Source: an uncultured Prevotella sp. (GTDB lineage Bacteria; Bacteroidota; Bacteroidia; Bacteroidales; Bacteroidaceae). From it: 64,000 nt of DNA. Numbering within the stretch: the first letter of the stretch is position 1; every line of letters starts with the position of its first letter. Location of the stretch: NCBI GenBank assembly GCA_934215545.1, contig CAKQAD010000002.1, positions 1 to 64,000 on the forward strand, read 5' to 3'. Below, piece by piece: positions 1-8,119 of this stretch. Under the pieces are notes generated by a model, which was not told where the DNA came from, did not search any database, and was given only the letters and a program-made list of their open reading frames with translations. The translations under genes and the position numbers were made by a program.

Positions 1-74
1 TGACTCCGGCAGGATTCAAACCTGCAACCTTCTGATCCGTAGTCAGATGCTCTATTCAGTTGAGCTACGGAGCC
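1..74 (-). tRNA. tRNA-Arg (anticodon ACG)
   Basis: The reverse complement folds as a complete cloverleaf: a 7-bp acceptor stem (GGCTCCG with CGGAGTC, one G-U pair), a D arm, an anticodon stem TCTGA/TCAGA around the loop CTACGGA, and a T arm with loop TTTGAAT. Anticodon ACG reads CGU arginine codons after A34 deamination. The discriminator base is at position 1, so whether CCA is encoded lies outside the window. A consensus promoter lies about 36 bases upstream. Confidence 0.96.
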
Positions 75-109
75 GTTGTCTAAAAGCAACTATTTCGTAA
101 TTGCGAGTG

Positions 110-140
110 CAAAGGTACGATTTGTTTTTGATACCACAAA
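110..140 (-). promoter_or_regulatory. Promoter of tRNA-Arg
   Basis: On the minus strand TTTG (137-140) is followed after exactly 19 bases by TACCTTTG (110-117). This is the Bacteroidetes -33/-7 consensus TTTG-N19-TAnnTTTG. It lies just upstream of the tRNA. Confidence 0.8.
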
Positions 141-274
141 ATATTTATGATGTTTTTTCTGTATCTTTTATTATAATTGATATTTATCAAGAGTAAAACT
201 GATTTTTAACGCTATTTTGTTGACCATTTATGCTTTTAAGTGGTGTTTGCTGGCTTGTGCTGTGGCAGACAAAC

Positions 275-1051
275 TTATACATGAAAGATGTGCTCCACAT
301 TCTGACTTGTCTGTGTTGCCACTTGCTCCTCACTAACGCCGTAGGCTTCTGCCAACTTCTGCAACACATATTTGGTGTAGGCGCTTTCGTTGCGCTTGCC
401 TCGCATTGGTACAGGTGCCATATATGGTGAGTCGGTTTCGAGTACTATTCTGCTCAGTGGCACTGCTTTGGGTAGCACTTCGGGCAAATGGCTCTTCTTG
501 AATGTTAGAACACCGCCTATGCCTAATGCGAAATTATTGAACTGAAGCAACTCTTCGGCTTCGTGTTCATTGCCAGTGAAGCAATGAAACACACCGCCTG
601 GGAGTTTGTCGGCATATTTGCGCAGCATGCTTACCATTTCGTTCTGTCCTTTGCGGCAATGAATCATTAGTGGTAAGTTGTAGTCGATAGCCCAGTGCAC
701 TTGCTCCTCGAATGCCAAAAGCTGCTCGTGTTCATATTCTCGCGACCAATAATAGTCGAGTCCGACTTCGCCAATGGCTATGAATGAGTGGTTCGGAGTG
801 AGCATCTGCTTCATGTCGGCAAGCACTTGCTGCCAGTCGGCGCCCACTTCTTCTGGATGCAATCCTATCATTGGGTAGGCATAGCCGGGGTATTTGCGGC
901 AAGTGTCGAGCACAGTGCCAACCGACTGGAGGTTGATGGCTGGAACGAACACTTTGCTAACGCCCGCTTCTTGAGCGCGCTGCATGACAAGGTCGCGGTC
1001 GGCATCAAACTCTTCGCCGTCAAGATGTGTATGTGTGTCTATATAATTCAT
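275..1051 (-). CDS. TatD family metal-dependent hydrolase/DNase
   Basis: A 258-residue TIM-barrel amidohydrolase of the TatD family, usually a Mg-dependent 3'-5' exonuclease acting in the cytoplasm. Visible metal ligands are the N-terminal DTHTH (His7, His9), Glu95 in AIGEVGLDYY, His131 in MIHCRKG, His156 in VFHCFTGN, and Asp207 in LETDSPY, followed by the family motif RGKRNES. The length is normal. It begins 2 bases after the stop of the upstream unknown gene, so the two are probably co-transcribed. The exact substrate cannot be read from the sequence. Confidence 0.95.
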   Translation of the reverse strand: MNYIDTHTHLDGEEFDADRDLVMQRAQEAGVSKVFVPAINLQSVGTVLDTCRKYPGYAYPMIGLHPEEVGADWQQVLADMKQMLTPNHSFIAIGEVGLDYYWSREYEHEQLLAFEEQVHWAIDYNLPLMIHCRKGQNEMVSMLRKYADKLPGGVFHCFTGNEHEAEELLQFNNFALGIGGVLTFKKSHLPEVLPKAVPLSRIVLETDSPYMAPVPMRGKRNESAYTKYVLQKLAEAYGVSEEQVATQTSQNVEHIFHV

Positions 1052-1053
1052 TG

Positions 1054-1770
1054 CTATTGTGGTGTTAGTGCCTGCTTTTCTTTGGCTCGATAGTAATACA
1101 CTATGCCATATTCACGGCATTTGTCGTAGCGCAATTCTGTAGGTTCTGAGGCAAAATATTCTTCAACGATGTCCCATATCTGTTTTAGCAAGGCATCTAC
1201 TTCTACTCGAAGCGCCTTCAAACTCTCAAGGTTGCTGTTGGCCTTGTCGTTGAGCATTTGTTGCTGCTCATATAGTTGGCAATAGATGTCGTAGTGAGTT
1301 GCCACGAGCCCGATGGCTGGATTATAGATAGGGCGTCCGCCATTGGCAATTCGCTTTTTCTCGCCAGATATTATTTGTGGTGTTATCTGCCGCACAAAGT
1401 CGATGTCTTTCATGTCGTGCCACAGCTTGCTGCCTTCATTGGTGTCAAGATTGTAATAGCTCTTGAGCACCGATGCCTTTATTTCTCCACGTTCAATCGA
1501 CATTGTCAGCACTTTCAGGAAGTGGGTGGAGTAGAGCATCATGTTGCGCCCTGGTTTGGCTATGCGGCGGTAGTTGCGCATCTGTGCCTTATAGCACGAC
1601 ATGAACTGGTTGCTTTGGGTCAGCAACTGGTTGTGCATGGTTTGCGCTTTGTTTATCAGTTGCCAATCCAAAAAACGCTGTCGGGCCACATATATGTTAT
1701 TGTTGTTGAGCAATGTGTCGAGAGCTCTAAGCCTTCCGGTGTCGGTTTTTGGAAATTTTCTGTATGGCAC
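1054..1770 (-). CDS. Conserved hypothetical protein (238 aa)
   Basis: I do not recognise a named domain. The protein is soluble, Lys/Arg-, Asn- and Tyr-rich, mostly predicted helical, with no signal peptide or membrane segment. The middle (about residues 95-150) holds a Gly/Pro-rich stretch (SGEKKRIANGGRPIYNPAIG) and the last 70 residues look like a long amphipathic helix ending in a Tyr-rich patch. It sits between a polyprenyl synthase (40 bases upstream) and tatD-like (2 bases downstream), all on one strand, so it is almost certainly translated as part of that operon. No function is inferred. Confidence 0.75.
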   Translation of the reverse strand: MPYRKFPKTDTGRLRALDTLLNNNNIYVARQRFLDWQLINKAQTMHNQLLTQSNQFMSCYKAQMRNYRRIAKPGRNMMLYSTHFLKVLTMSIERGEIKASVLKSYYNLDTNEGSKLWHDMKDIDFVRQITPQIISGEKKRIANGGRPIYNPAIGLVATHYDIYCQLYEQQQMLNDKANSNLESLKALRVEVDALLKQIWDIVEEYFASEPTELRYDKCREYGIVYYYRAKEKQALTPQ

Positions 1771-1810
1771 TTCGTGTATGCTTTATAGATATGTAATGCT
1801 TGTGGAGTAT

Positions 1811-2785
1811 TTAGTATTTTCTCTTCATCATCTTTTCGGTGTAGGCCGACAACTCGGCTTTGCGCTCATCGCTCACGCCTACAGCGGCAAGGTATTTGCG
1901 GCTCTCGTCGAAGTAGACCTTGATACGCTCCATTGCCATGCGGTCGATGCCTATCTCATTATAAATACGTGTCACGGCAGCAATCTTCTCGTTGGCATCG
2001 AAGGTCTTGGCATTGATCCAATGCTTTAGTTCTTCGCGTTGTGAGTCGTTGGCATGGTTGAAGGCATTGATGAGCATAAATGTCTTCTTGTTGGACACGA
2101 TGTCGCCACCGATGGCTTTGCCAAATACGCTGGTGTCGCCATAAACATCAAGGAAGTCGTCTTGAAGCTGGAATGCCAGTCCCATGCGCTCGCCAAACTT
2201 GTAGAGAAGGTCGGCATCTTTTGTTGAGGCACCTGCCAATATGGCACCAATTTTTGTAGCGCAAGCCAAGAGTACGCTTGTTTTAAGGCGTATCATCTCT
2301 ATATACTCGTCTTCGCGAACATCGTTGCGGTGCTCAAAGTCCATGTCGTATTGCTGTCCTTCGCCAATCTCGAGGGCTGTCTCAGTGAAGAGTTGTAGCA
2401 CTTCGGGCATCTTCTCTGTGTCGCATTGTGCCATGCGCTGATAGGCAAGCACGAGCATTGAGTCGCCTGAGAGGATGGCTGTGTTGGCATCCCATTTGCA
2501 GTGCACGGTCTGATGACCGCGGCGTAGCTTGGCATTGTCCATGAGGTCGTCGTGCAACAAGGTGTAGTTGTGGTAGGTCTCAAGGGCACAGGCAGGCATA
2601 AGGATGCTTTCCGGATTGTCCTTGAAGAGGTTGTAGCTCAACAGCATTAGTACGGGGCGTATGCGCTTGCCGCCCAACGACAATACATAGCGTATGGGGT
2701 CGTAGAGCGACGAAGGTTTGCGGTCGTAAGGCAAGTTGTCGAGATAGTTATTTACGAGGTTTAATATTTGTTCTGAATTAAGCAT
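1811..2785 (-). CDS. Polyprenyl (isoprenyl) diphosphate synthase
   Basis: A 324-residue trans-isoprenyl diphosphate synthase that condenses isopentenyl diphosphate with allylic diphosphates to build farnesyl, geranylgeranyl or longer chains. The first Asp-rich motif is LLHDDLMDNA (DDLMD, residues 79-83) and the second is LQDDFLDVYGD (DDFLD, 209-213). GGKRIRPVL near residue 38 is the usual IPP-binding segment. The first motif has the short DDxxD form. Chain length cannot be fixed by eye: the residues just before the first motif (ETYHNYTLLHDD) lack an obvious bulky block. It lies 73 bases downstream of the tonB-like gene. Confidence 0.93.
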   Translation of the reverse strand: MLNSEQILNLVNNYLDNLPYDRKPSSLYDPIRYVLSLGGKRIRPVLMLLSYNLFKDNPESILMPACALETYHNYTLLHDDLMDNAKLRRGHQTVHCKWDANTAILSGDSMLVLAYQRMAQCDTEKMPEVLQLFTETALEIGEGQQYDMDFEHRNDVREDEYIEMIRLKTSVLLACATKIGAILAGASTKDADLLYKFGERMGLAFQLQDDFLDVYGDTSVFGKAIGGDIVSNKKTFMLINAFNHANDSQREELKHWINAKTFDANEKIAAVTRIYNEIGIDRMAMERIKVYFDESRKYLAAVGVSDERKAELSAYTEKMMKRKY

Positions 2786-2858
2786 ATTAGTGATGTTGTT
2801 AGAGTGAATGTCGATTTATAAATTATAGAATAGGGGTGTGGCGTCTCTCTTGCGATAG

Positions 2859-3581
2859 TTATATTTTGAATTCAATCGGTATGGCAAACAAGGTGCGGCA
2901 TGGTTTGTTGTTCTCCTTGCCTGGAGCCCAGTTGGGCATCATACGAGCCACGCGTAGTGCTTCGCGGTCGAGCATCGGGTGAACCGATTTTGCTACTTTG
3001 ATATTGGATATTGTGCCATCGCGGTTGATGATGAACGACACCACTACACGACCTTGTATCTTTTGCTGTTGTGCCATAGGAGGATAGCGAAGATTGTCGG
3101 TGAGCCATTTTACGAATGCCGACATGCCGCCAGGAAATTCAGGCAATTGCTCCACGATACGGAAGTTTAGAGGGTTGTCGGCGTTGTCTACCGCCACTGG
3201 CTTCAGAGCATTATCGTTGTCTGAGGCTTCGTCGGTAGCACCACTGCCAGCATTGCCTTCGTCGCCCACGATGCGCATTTGTGTTATGTCTGCAGCCTTC
3301 TCCAACTGAGTCTTTTGCTCCACAATCTTGAGCTTTTGGGTGTCGGACTTCTTTGGTTGAGGCTCTACTGCCGCCACCATATCCTGTCGGTCGGGGGCTG
3401 CCAAGAGTTCCGTTTCCTGTGCCAGATCGTCGATCAAATCGTTGTCGATGCTGTCGGCATTGTCGGGAGCATTATATTGCAATGCCACAAACAATGCTGA
3501 AAGCGACACAATGAGTCCTATCAAGAACCATGTTAAGCGATGCCTCTCCAAATCGGCATGATATGCTTTTTTTTGTTCCAA
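2859..3581 (-). CDS. TonB family energy transducer
   Basis: A 240-residue TonB-like protein. A single N-terminal membrane helix (about residues 14-35, WFLIGLIVSLSALFVALQY) anchors it in the inner membrane. A 100-residue charged, Asp/Glu- and Lys-rich periplasmic spacer follows, then a C-terminal TonB domain (about 145-240) with PEFPGGMSAFVKWL, NLRYPPMA and the end VARMMPNWAPGKENNKP. The PEFPGG opening is typical of Bacteroidetes TonB paralogues that contact SusC-type receptors. No ExbB/ExbD lies nearby, so the receptor partner is unknown. Confidence 0.92.
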   Translation of the reverse strand: MEQKKAYHADLERHRLTWFLIGLIVSLSALFVALQYNAPDNADSIDNDLIDDLAQETELLAAPDRQDMVAAVEPQPKKSDTQKLKIVEQKTQLEKAADITQMRIVGDEGNAGSGATDEASDNDNALKPVAVDNADNPLNFRIVEQLPEFPGGMSAFVKWLTDNLRYPPMAQQQKIQGRVVVSFIINRDGTISNIKVAKSVHPMLDREALRVARMMPNWAPGKENNKPCRTLFAIPIEFKI

Positions 3582-3692
3582 CCTGAATAGTTTTTAATTT
3601 TACCTAAAGAGTGTGGCTGTTGTGTTATATATAAAATAATGGTGTGCCACGACATGTGTTGTCGATAGGCATGAAGCCACGTCTATATTACG

Positions 3693-3723
3693 CAAAGTTA
3701 CTACTTTTGTATTATAGGCGCAA
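3693..3723 (-). promoter_or_regulatory. Probable promoter of the tonB-like operon
   Basis: On the minus strand TTG (3721-3723), a 20-base spacer and TAACTTTG (3693-3700). It lies about 110 bases upstream of the TonB start. No better match was seen before the polyprenyl synthase, which supports a single leftward operon down to tatD-like. Confidence 0.6.
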
Positions 3724-3858
3724 CGAATGATGAGATTATTTTCCTTATAATGCGGATATCGTTTTGTCTATTCGTGAAAAATTATTAATTTTGCATTCGA
3801 TTTTACAATGTCTTGTAAATATTTATTCACTTTTCTTTAAACACAAATTTGTTTCAGG

Positions 3859-5538
3859 ATGAAAGCATTTGATTTTAAGCCTCAATTGTTCACGTCGTTG
3901 AAGACGTATAACAAGAAGACATTTGTGCAAGATGTCATGGCGGGTATAATTGTAGGTATTGTTGCATTGCCGCTTGCCATTGCCTTTGGTATAGCTTCGG
4001 GTGTGACGCCAGAGAAGGGTATTATTACTGCCATTGTTGCAGGATTTCTTGTTTCGTTGTTAGGAGGCAGCAAGGTGCAGATTGGCGGTCCGACAGGTGC
4101 TTTCATTATCATTATTTATGGCATCATACAGCAGTATGGAATGGAAGGCCTTACTATTGCTACGCTTATGGCTGGTGTGTTCTTGGTGCTTTTCGGACTA
4201 TTGAAGCTTGGCACAATCATAAAGTATATACCATATCCTATTGTTGTAGGTTTTACCAGTGGTATTGCCGTAACCATATTCACTACACAGATAAAAGACC
4301 TCTTTGGATTGAGCATAGACAGTGTGCCCTCCGACTTTATTGAGAAGTGGGGGTGCTACATCAGTAATTTCTCTACTGCAGACATGTGGTGCTCTATTGT
4401 TGGCTTGGTGAGTGTGGTGATAATTGCTATTACTCCACGTTTCAGCAAGAAGATACCAGGCTCGCTTGTTGCGATAATCGTAATGACGGTTTTGGCTCTT
4501 GTGCTTAAAAACTATTTTGGAGTGACGACCATAGAAACCATTGGCGACCGTTTCTCGGTGAGCAATGCCATTCCTGAGGCGCAGTTGCCAGCTATGTCGT
4601 GGGCAACGATAAAGAGTCTGGTGCCTCCAGCACTGACCATTGCTGTGCTTGGTGCCATAGAGTCGCTGCTGTCGGCAACAGTGGCAGATGGTGTAATTAG
4701 CGACCATCATAATTCTAACACCGAGCTTGTGGCACAGGGTATTGCCAACTTGGCAACACCGATATTTGGTGGTATACCAGCTACAGGCGCCATTGCTCGT
4801 ACGATGACAAACATAAATAATGGTGGTCGTACTCCAGTGGCAGGTATTATTCATGCCATTGTGTTGCTGCTTATATTCCTTTTCCTGATGCCGCTTGCCA
4901 AGTATATCCCAATGGCGTGTCTTGCTGGTGTGTTGGTGATTGTTAGTTATGGCATGTGTGGCTGGCGCTCATTTGCTGCTTTGATGCGCAATCCGAAGAG
5001 CGATGTGGCAGTGCTGCTTATCACATTCTTCCTTACAATCATTTTCGATCTTACTGTTGCAATAGAGGTGGGACTCATCATTGCATGTTTGCTCTTCATG
5101 AAGCGAATGTCGGAAACAACGGATGTGAAGGTTATCATGGACGAGATAAACGAAGAGTCGGATATCATCAAGGGCAATCTTGAGCATCTCACCATTCCAG
5201 AGGGAGTAGAGGTGTACGAAATCAATGGTCCTTACTTCTTTGGCGCAGGCAACCGTTTTGAAGAGATAATGGCTGCCTTCGGCGATCGTCCAAAGGTGCG
5301 CATCATACGAATGCGTAAGGTGCCTTTCGTTGACTCTACTGGTATACACAACCTTACCAACCTGTGTGCCATGAGTAAGGACGAAGGAATTCAGATAGTA
5401 TTATCGGGAGTAAGCGAGAAGGTGCATTCGCAATTGCAGAAGGCACACTTCTACGATCTTGTTGGTGAGCAGAATATTTGTAGCCACATTAATATCGCTC
5501 TTGAGCGTGCTCGTGAGATTGTTGGCGAGCAAGCCTAA
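3859..5538 (+). CDS. SulP family inorganic anion transporter with STAS domain
   Basis: A 559-residue SulP (SLC26-like) permease, with about 12-14 membrane spans in residues 25-420 followed by a cytoplasmic STAS domain (about 440-555). Family hallmarks are AGIIVGIVALPLAIAFGIASG near the start, GGSKVQIGGPTGAF, and GGIPATGAIARTMTNINNGGRTPVAGIIH. The STAS part contains VPFVDSTGIHNL, the usual site of regulatory Ser/Thr. Substrates of the family include sulfate, bicarbonate and dicarboxylates; which applies here is not visible. Its last 50 bases overlap the 3' end of the convergent MFS gene. Confidence 0.95.
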   Translation: MKAFDFKPQLFTSLKTYNKKTFVQDVMAGIIVGIVALPLAIAFGIASGVTPEKGIITAIVAGFLVSLLGGSKVQIGGPTGAFIIIIYGIIQQYGMEGLTIATLMAGVFLVLFGLLKLGTIIKYIPYPIVVGFTSGIAVTIFTTQIKDLFGLSIDSVPSDFIEKWGCYISNFSTADMWCSIVGLVSVVIIAITPRFSKKIPGSLVAIIVMTVLALVLKNYFGVTTIETIGDRFSVSNAIPEAQLPAMSWATIKSLVPPALTIAVLGAIESLLSATVADGVISDHHNSNTELVAQGIANLATPIFGGIPATGAIARTMTNINNGGRTPVAGIIHAIVLLLIFLFLMPLAKYIPMACLAGVLVIVSYGMCGWRSFAALMRNPKSDVAVLLITFFLTIIFDLTVAIEVGLIIACLLFMKRMSETTDVKVIMDEINEESDIIKGNLEHLTIPEGVEVYEINGPYFFGAGNRFEEIMAAFGDRPKVRIIRMRKVPFVDSTGIHNLTNLCAMSKDEGIQIVLSGVSEKVHSQLQKAHFYDLVGEQNICSHINIALERAREIVGEQA

Positions 5539-6829
5539 TAGATACAAATGTGCGTATGCCTGCAATTGCAACACTTGCAGTGTAGGCAATAGATACAAGA
5601 ATGAAGAATTGGCGATAGCCGATGTTCATTTGCAGCATGCCCGAGAACAATCCGGCGCCCACCATCGTAGCCGTGCATAGACTCACGGCTATGGCCTTGC
5701 GCAGTGAGGCGCCCACGGATTGACGGGCAAACAGCCTAATGCTTGCCACGTAAGCGGTGAGGCAGAAACCAAGAATGGCATTGCCTAAGAACACCATAAG
5801 GCTTATGGTGGCAAGTGTGGCTGCAAGATTATAGCTAAGATACAACAACGCCATGGCATGCAGCGACATCAATGTTGCCATTGGTATAAGCAAATAGTGC
5901 AATTGGTATTTGCTTATTATCTTGTTTCCAATTGCATATCCAAGACAAAAGGCGAATATGCCTATTGTACCGAATGTCAGTCCGAACTCTTGGGGCGACA
6001 ATCCTAATCCGCCGTTGTGTGGGGCATCTATGAAGAATAGTGGTGCCACGATGTGCATAATGGCTTCTGGCAGGATGAATAGCAATATGAAATATAGCAT
6101 AGAACGGTTGTGGAAGCCATGCATCATGGCATCTACTACCTTGCTGTATTTGCCGTTGCTTAGTCCGTAGAGGTCTTTTGCCTTGGCATAAGGGTGCCAT
6201 CCTCCTGGCAAGAAGATGCTGTGCCACAGCCACAAGAAGAAGTTGATGCCAGCCATTATATACGATATGAAACACCATGAATAGCGTGTGTTGCGTGTCA
6301 CCACCTCAATGTTGCCTGCCAACATGGGTAGTATGCCTATGGCAAAGAGCAAGGCCATGGCTCTGAACAATGTCGACAACATGATATGATGCTTTGGTGC
6401 CGTATCGGAGTCGTCGGTGTAGAAACGGCAAGTTGCTATGTTGTAGAACTGTCCGAACATCACGATGAAGGGCATGAAGCATAGCGTTCCGGGCAACCAA
6501 TATTGGGTGGGCAGTGTGAAGGCGATGCCCCACCAAGACAGGGCTGATATGAATTCTGCCGACAATATCCACACTTTGGTGGTGCCACGAAAGTGTGTAA
6601 TAATCATCTCAAATAGTGGGCGCAGCAAAAATGGAGTGCAAAGCAACGATATATATAATGTGATTAGGGCATTGTCAAGTCCTAATCGGCACATCATCAC
6701 CATCGACAACATTAGGGCAGAAAGCGTTAGTCCGTCGCCAAAAAGAAGCGACGGAAACCATAGCCAACGTAGGCGTTTGCCTTTTGTTGCTACAGTGCTT
6801 TCTGCATTGTTTATTATGTTGTCGGTCAT
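5489..6829 (-). CDS. MFS permease, AmpG-like (second copy)
   Basis: A 446-residue 12-TM major facilitator protein resembling the AmpG muropeptide permease family. It shares its layout with the permease immediately upstream: an early FGDGLTLSALMLSMVMMCRLGL segment, a loop with PFLLRPLFEMI, and a half-way GLGLSPQEFGLTFGTIG that parallels [17 protein letters not shown] in the neighbour. The pair therefore looks like an old duplication. It starts 15 bases after the first permease and its 3' end overlaps sulP by 50 bases on the opposite strand. Substrate unknown; a cell-wall fragment or sugar is an inference from family and operon context. Confidence 0.85.
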   Translation of the reverse strand: MTDNIINNAESTVATKGKRLRWLWFPSLLFGDGLTLSALMLSMVMMCRLGLDNALITLYISLLCTPFLLRPLFEMIITHFRGTTKVWILSAEFISALSWWGIAFTLPTQYWLPGTLCFMPFIVMFGQFYNIATCRFYTDDSDTAPKHHIMLSTLFRAMALLFAIGILPMLAGNIEVVTRNTRYSWCFISYIMAGINFFLWLWHSIFLPGGWHPYAKAKDLYGLSNGKYSKVVDAMMHGFHNRSMLYFILLFILPEAIMHIVAPLFFIDAPHNGGLGLSPQEFGLTFGTIGIFAFCLGYAIGNKIISKYQLHYLLIPMATLMSLHAMALLYLSYNLAATLATISLMVFLGNAILGFCLTAYVASIRLFARQSVGASLRKAIAVSLCTATMVGAGLFSGMLQMNIGYRQFFILVSIAYTASVAIAGIRTFVSIRLARQQSHEHAQERY

Positions 6830-6844
6830 TGTTTTGCGTGTATG

Positions 6845-8119
6845 TTATTTTCTTTTACCGAAATCGGGGTCGATTTTAAGGAATGCTGTAACGATGAATG
6901 TTATAAGGCAGCATGCCATGACAATGATGAAGAACATCTTGTAGCCTACATAATCTTTTATATAGCCCGACATCATGCCAGGTAGCATTAGGCCGAGGTA
7001 TGAAATGCCAGTGCATATAGAATAATGTGAGGTCTTGAATTTGCCATGACTATAGAAAAGCATATATAGTGTGAGCACTGTGAAGCCGAGGCCATAGCCG
7101 AATTGTTCTACAAACAGGCACGACGACACCATTATGATGTCGGCATTTAGGGTGTAGCTAAGATATATGTACACTACATCGGGAAGTGTTATCGCGCAAA
7201 CCATGGGCCATAGCCACTTCTTCATGCCGTCGCGGCTTACGAGCACACCACCCAGTATGCCACCCAGTAGGAGTCCGATCAGTCCTACGGTGCCTTGTGC
7301 TATGCCGTATTCTTCGGGCGTCAGTCCGAGTCCGCCATCGGCATTGGGTCGCATGAGGAATGTCTTTGTCATGGTGTTGAGCAATGCCTCTGGAAATCTG
7401 TAGAGCAAAAGAAACAGCATCACTATTATGGTGTCGCGTGGCTTGAATTTGCAGAAGAATCCTTTAAGCATTGTCAGGAGTTCATGAGCCACATCTGTCA
7501 TGCTTTTTTCTGAACACACATCGTCTTTAGGGTGTGGCATCATCTTGCAATGATACAGATAGATGGCAAGGAACAGTCCGGCAATGGCGTAGAATATCAG
7601 TGTCCATGAATATACTATCGACATGTGCAGCGTATGCTGCAGTAGTCCGGCTGCCGACACCAATGCTCCGTTGACGAATATAACGGCAAGGCGATAGAAG
7701 GTGTTGCGCAATCCCACATATTTGGCTTGGTCGTGTTCGTCGAGTTCTATCATGTAGAAGCCATCGGCAGAGATGTCGTGTGTGGCACTGGCAAATGCCA
7801 TGGCAAACAGGAAGAACATGGTGCCTTGAAACCAAAAGGCCGTAGGTATGGTGAAGGCGATGCCTGCCAATGCGCTGCTTATGAGCAACTGCATGGCAAG
7901 CACCCACCAGCGCTTGGTCTTTAGCAAGTCGATGAATGGGCTCCAAAGCGGCTTCACCACCCAAGGCAGTGCCAGCCATCCTGTGTAGAGACCCACTTCA
8001 GCATCGGTGAGTCCCATCTGCATGTACATCACTATCGACAATGCAGTGACCACCACATTGGGAAGTCCCTCAGCAAAATACAGTGTGGGAATCCATGCCC
8101 ACGGATTTGTCTTCATCAT
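6845..8119 (-). CDS. MFS permease, AmpG-like (first copy)
   Basis: A 424-residue 12-TM MFS protein closer to AmpG than its neighbour. The N-terminus has [16 protein letters not shown], then [27 protein letters not shown], the characteristic AmpG first-loop pattern. [20 protein letters not shown] matches the family's conserved helix-4/5 region. AmpG carries GlcNAc-anhydroMurNAc peptides into the cytosol in Gram-negatives. Its start codon overlaps the stop of the SpoIID-containing fusion gene by 4 bases, so the two are translationally coupled. This coupling is the strongest hint that the operon handles peptidoglycan fragments. Confidence 0.9.
   Translation of the reverse strand: MMKTNPWAWIPTLYFAEGLPNVVVTALSIVMYMQMGLTDAEVGLYTGWLALPWVVKPLWSPFIDLLKTKRWWVLAMQLLISSALAGIAFTIPTAFWFQGTMFFLFAMAFASATHDISADGFYMIELDEHDQAKYVGLRNTFYRLAVIFVNGALVSAAGLLQHTLHMSIVYSWTLIFYAIAGLFLAIYLYHCKMMPHPKDDVCSEKSMTDVAHELLTMLKGFFCKFKPRDTIIVMLFLLLYRFPEALLNTMTKTFLMRPNADGGLGLTPEEYGIAQGTVGLIGLLLGGILGGVLVSRDGMKKWLWPMVCAITLPDVVYIYLSYTLNADIIMVSSCLFVEQFGYGLGFTVLTLYMLFYSHGKFKTSHYSICTGISYLGLMLPGMMSGYIKDYVGYKMFFIIVMACCLITFIVTAFLKIDPDFGKRK

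Noticed and set aside
4198-4854. A long open frame antisense to sulP
   Set aside because: The SulP frame carries conserved family motifs; the antisense product is Cys/His/Arg-rich without any domain.
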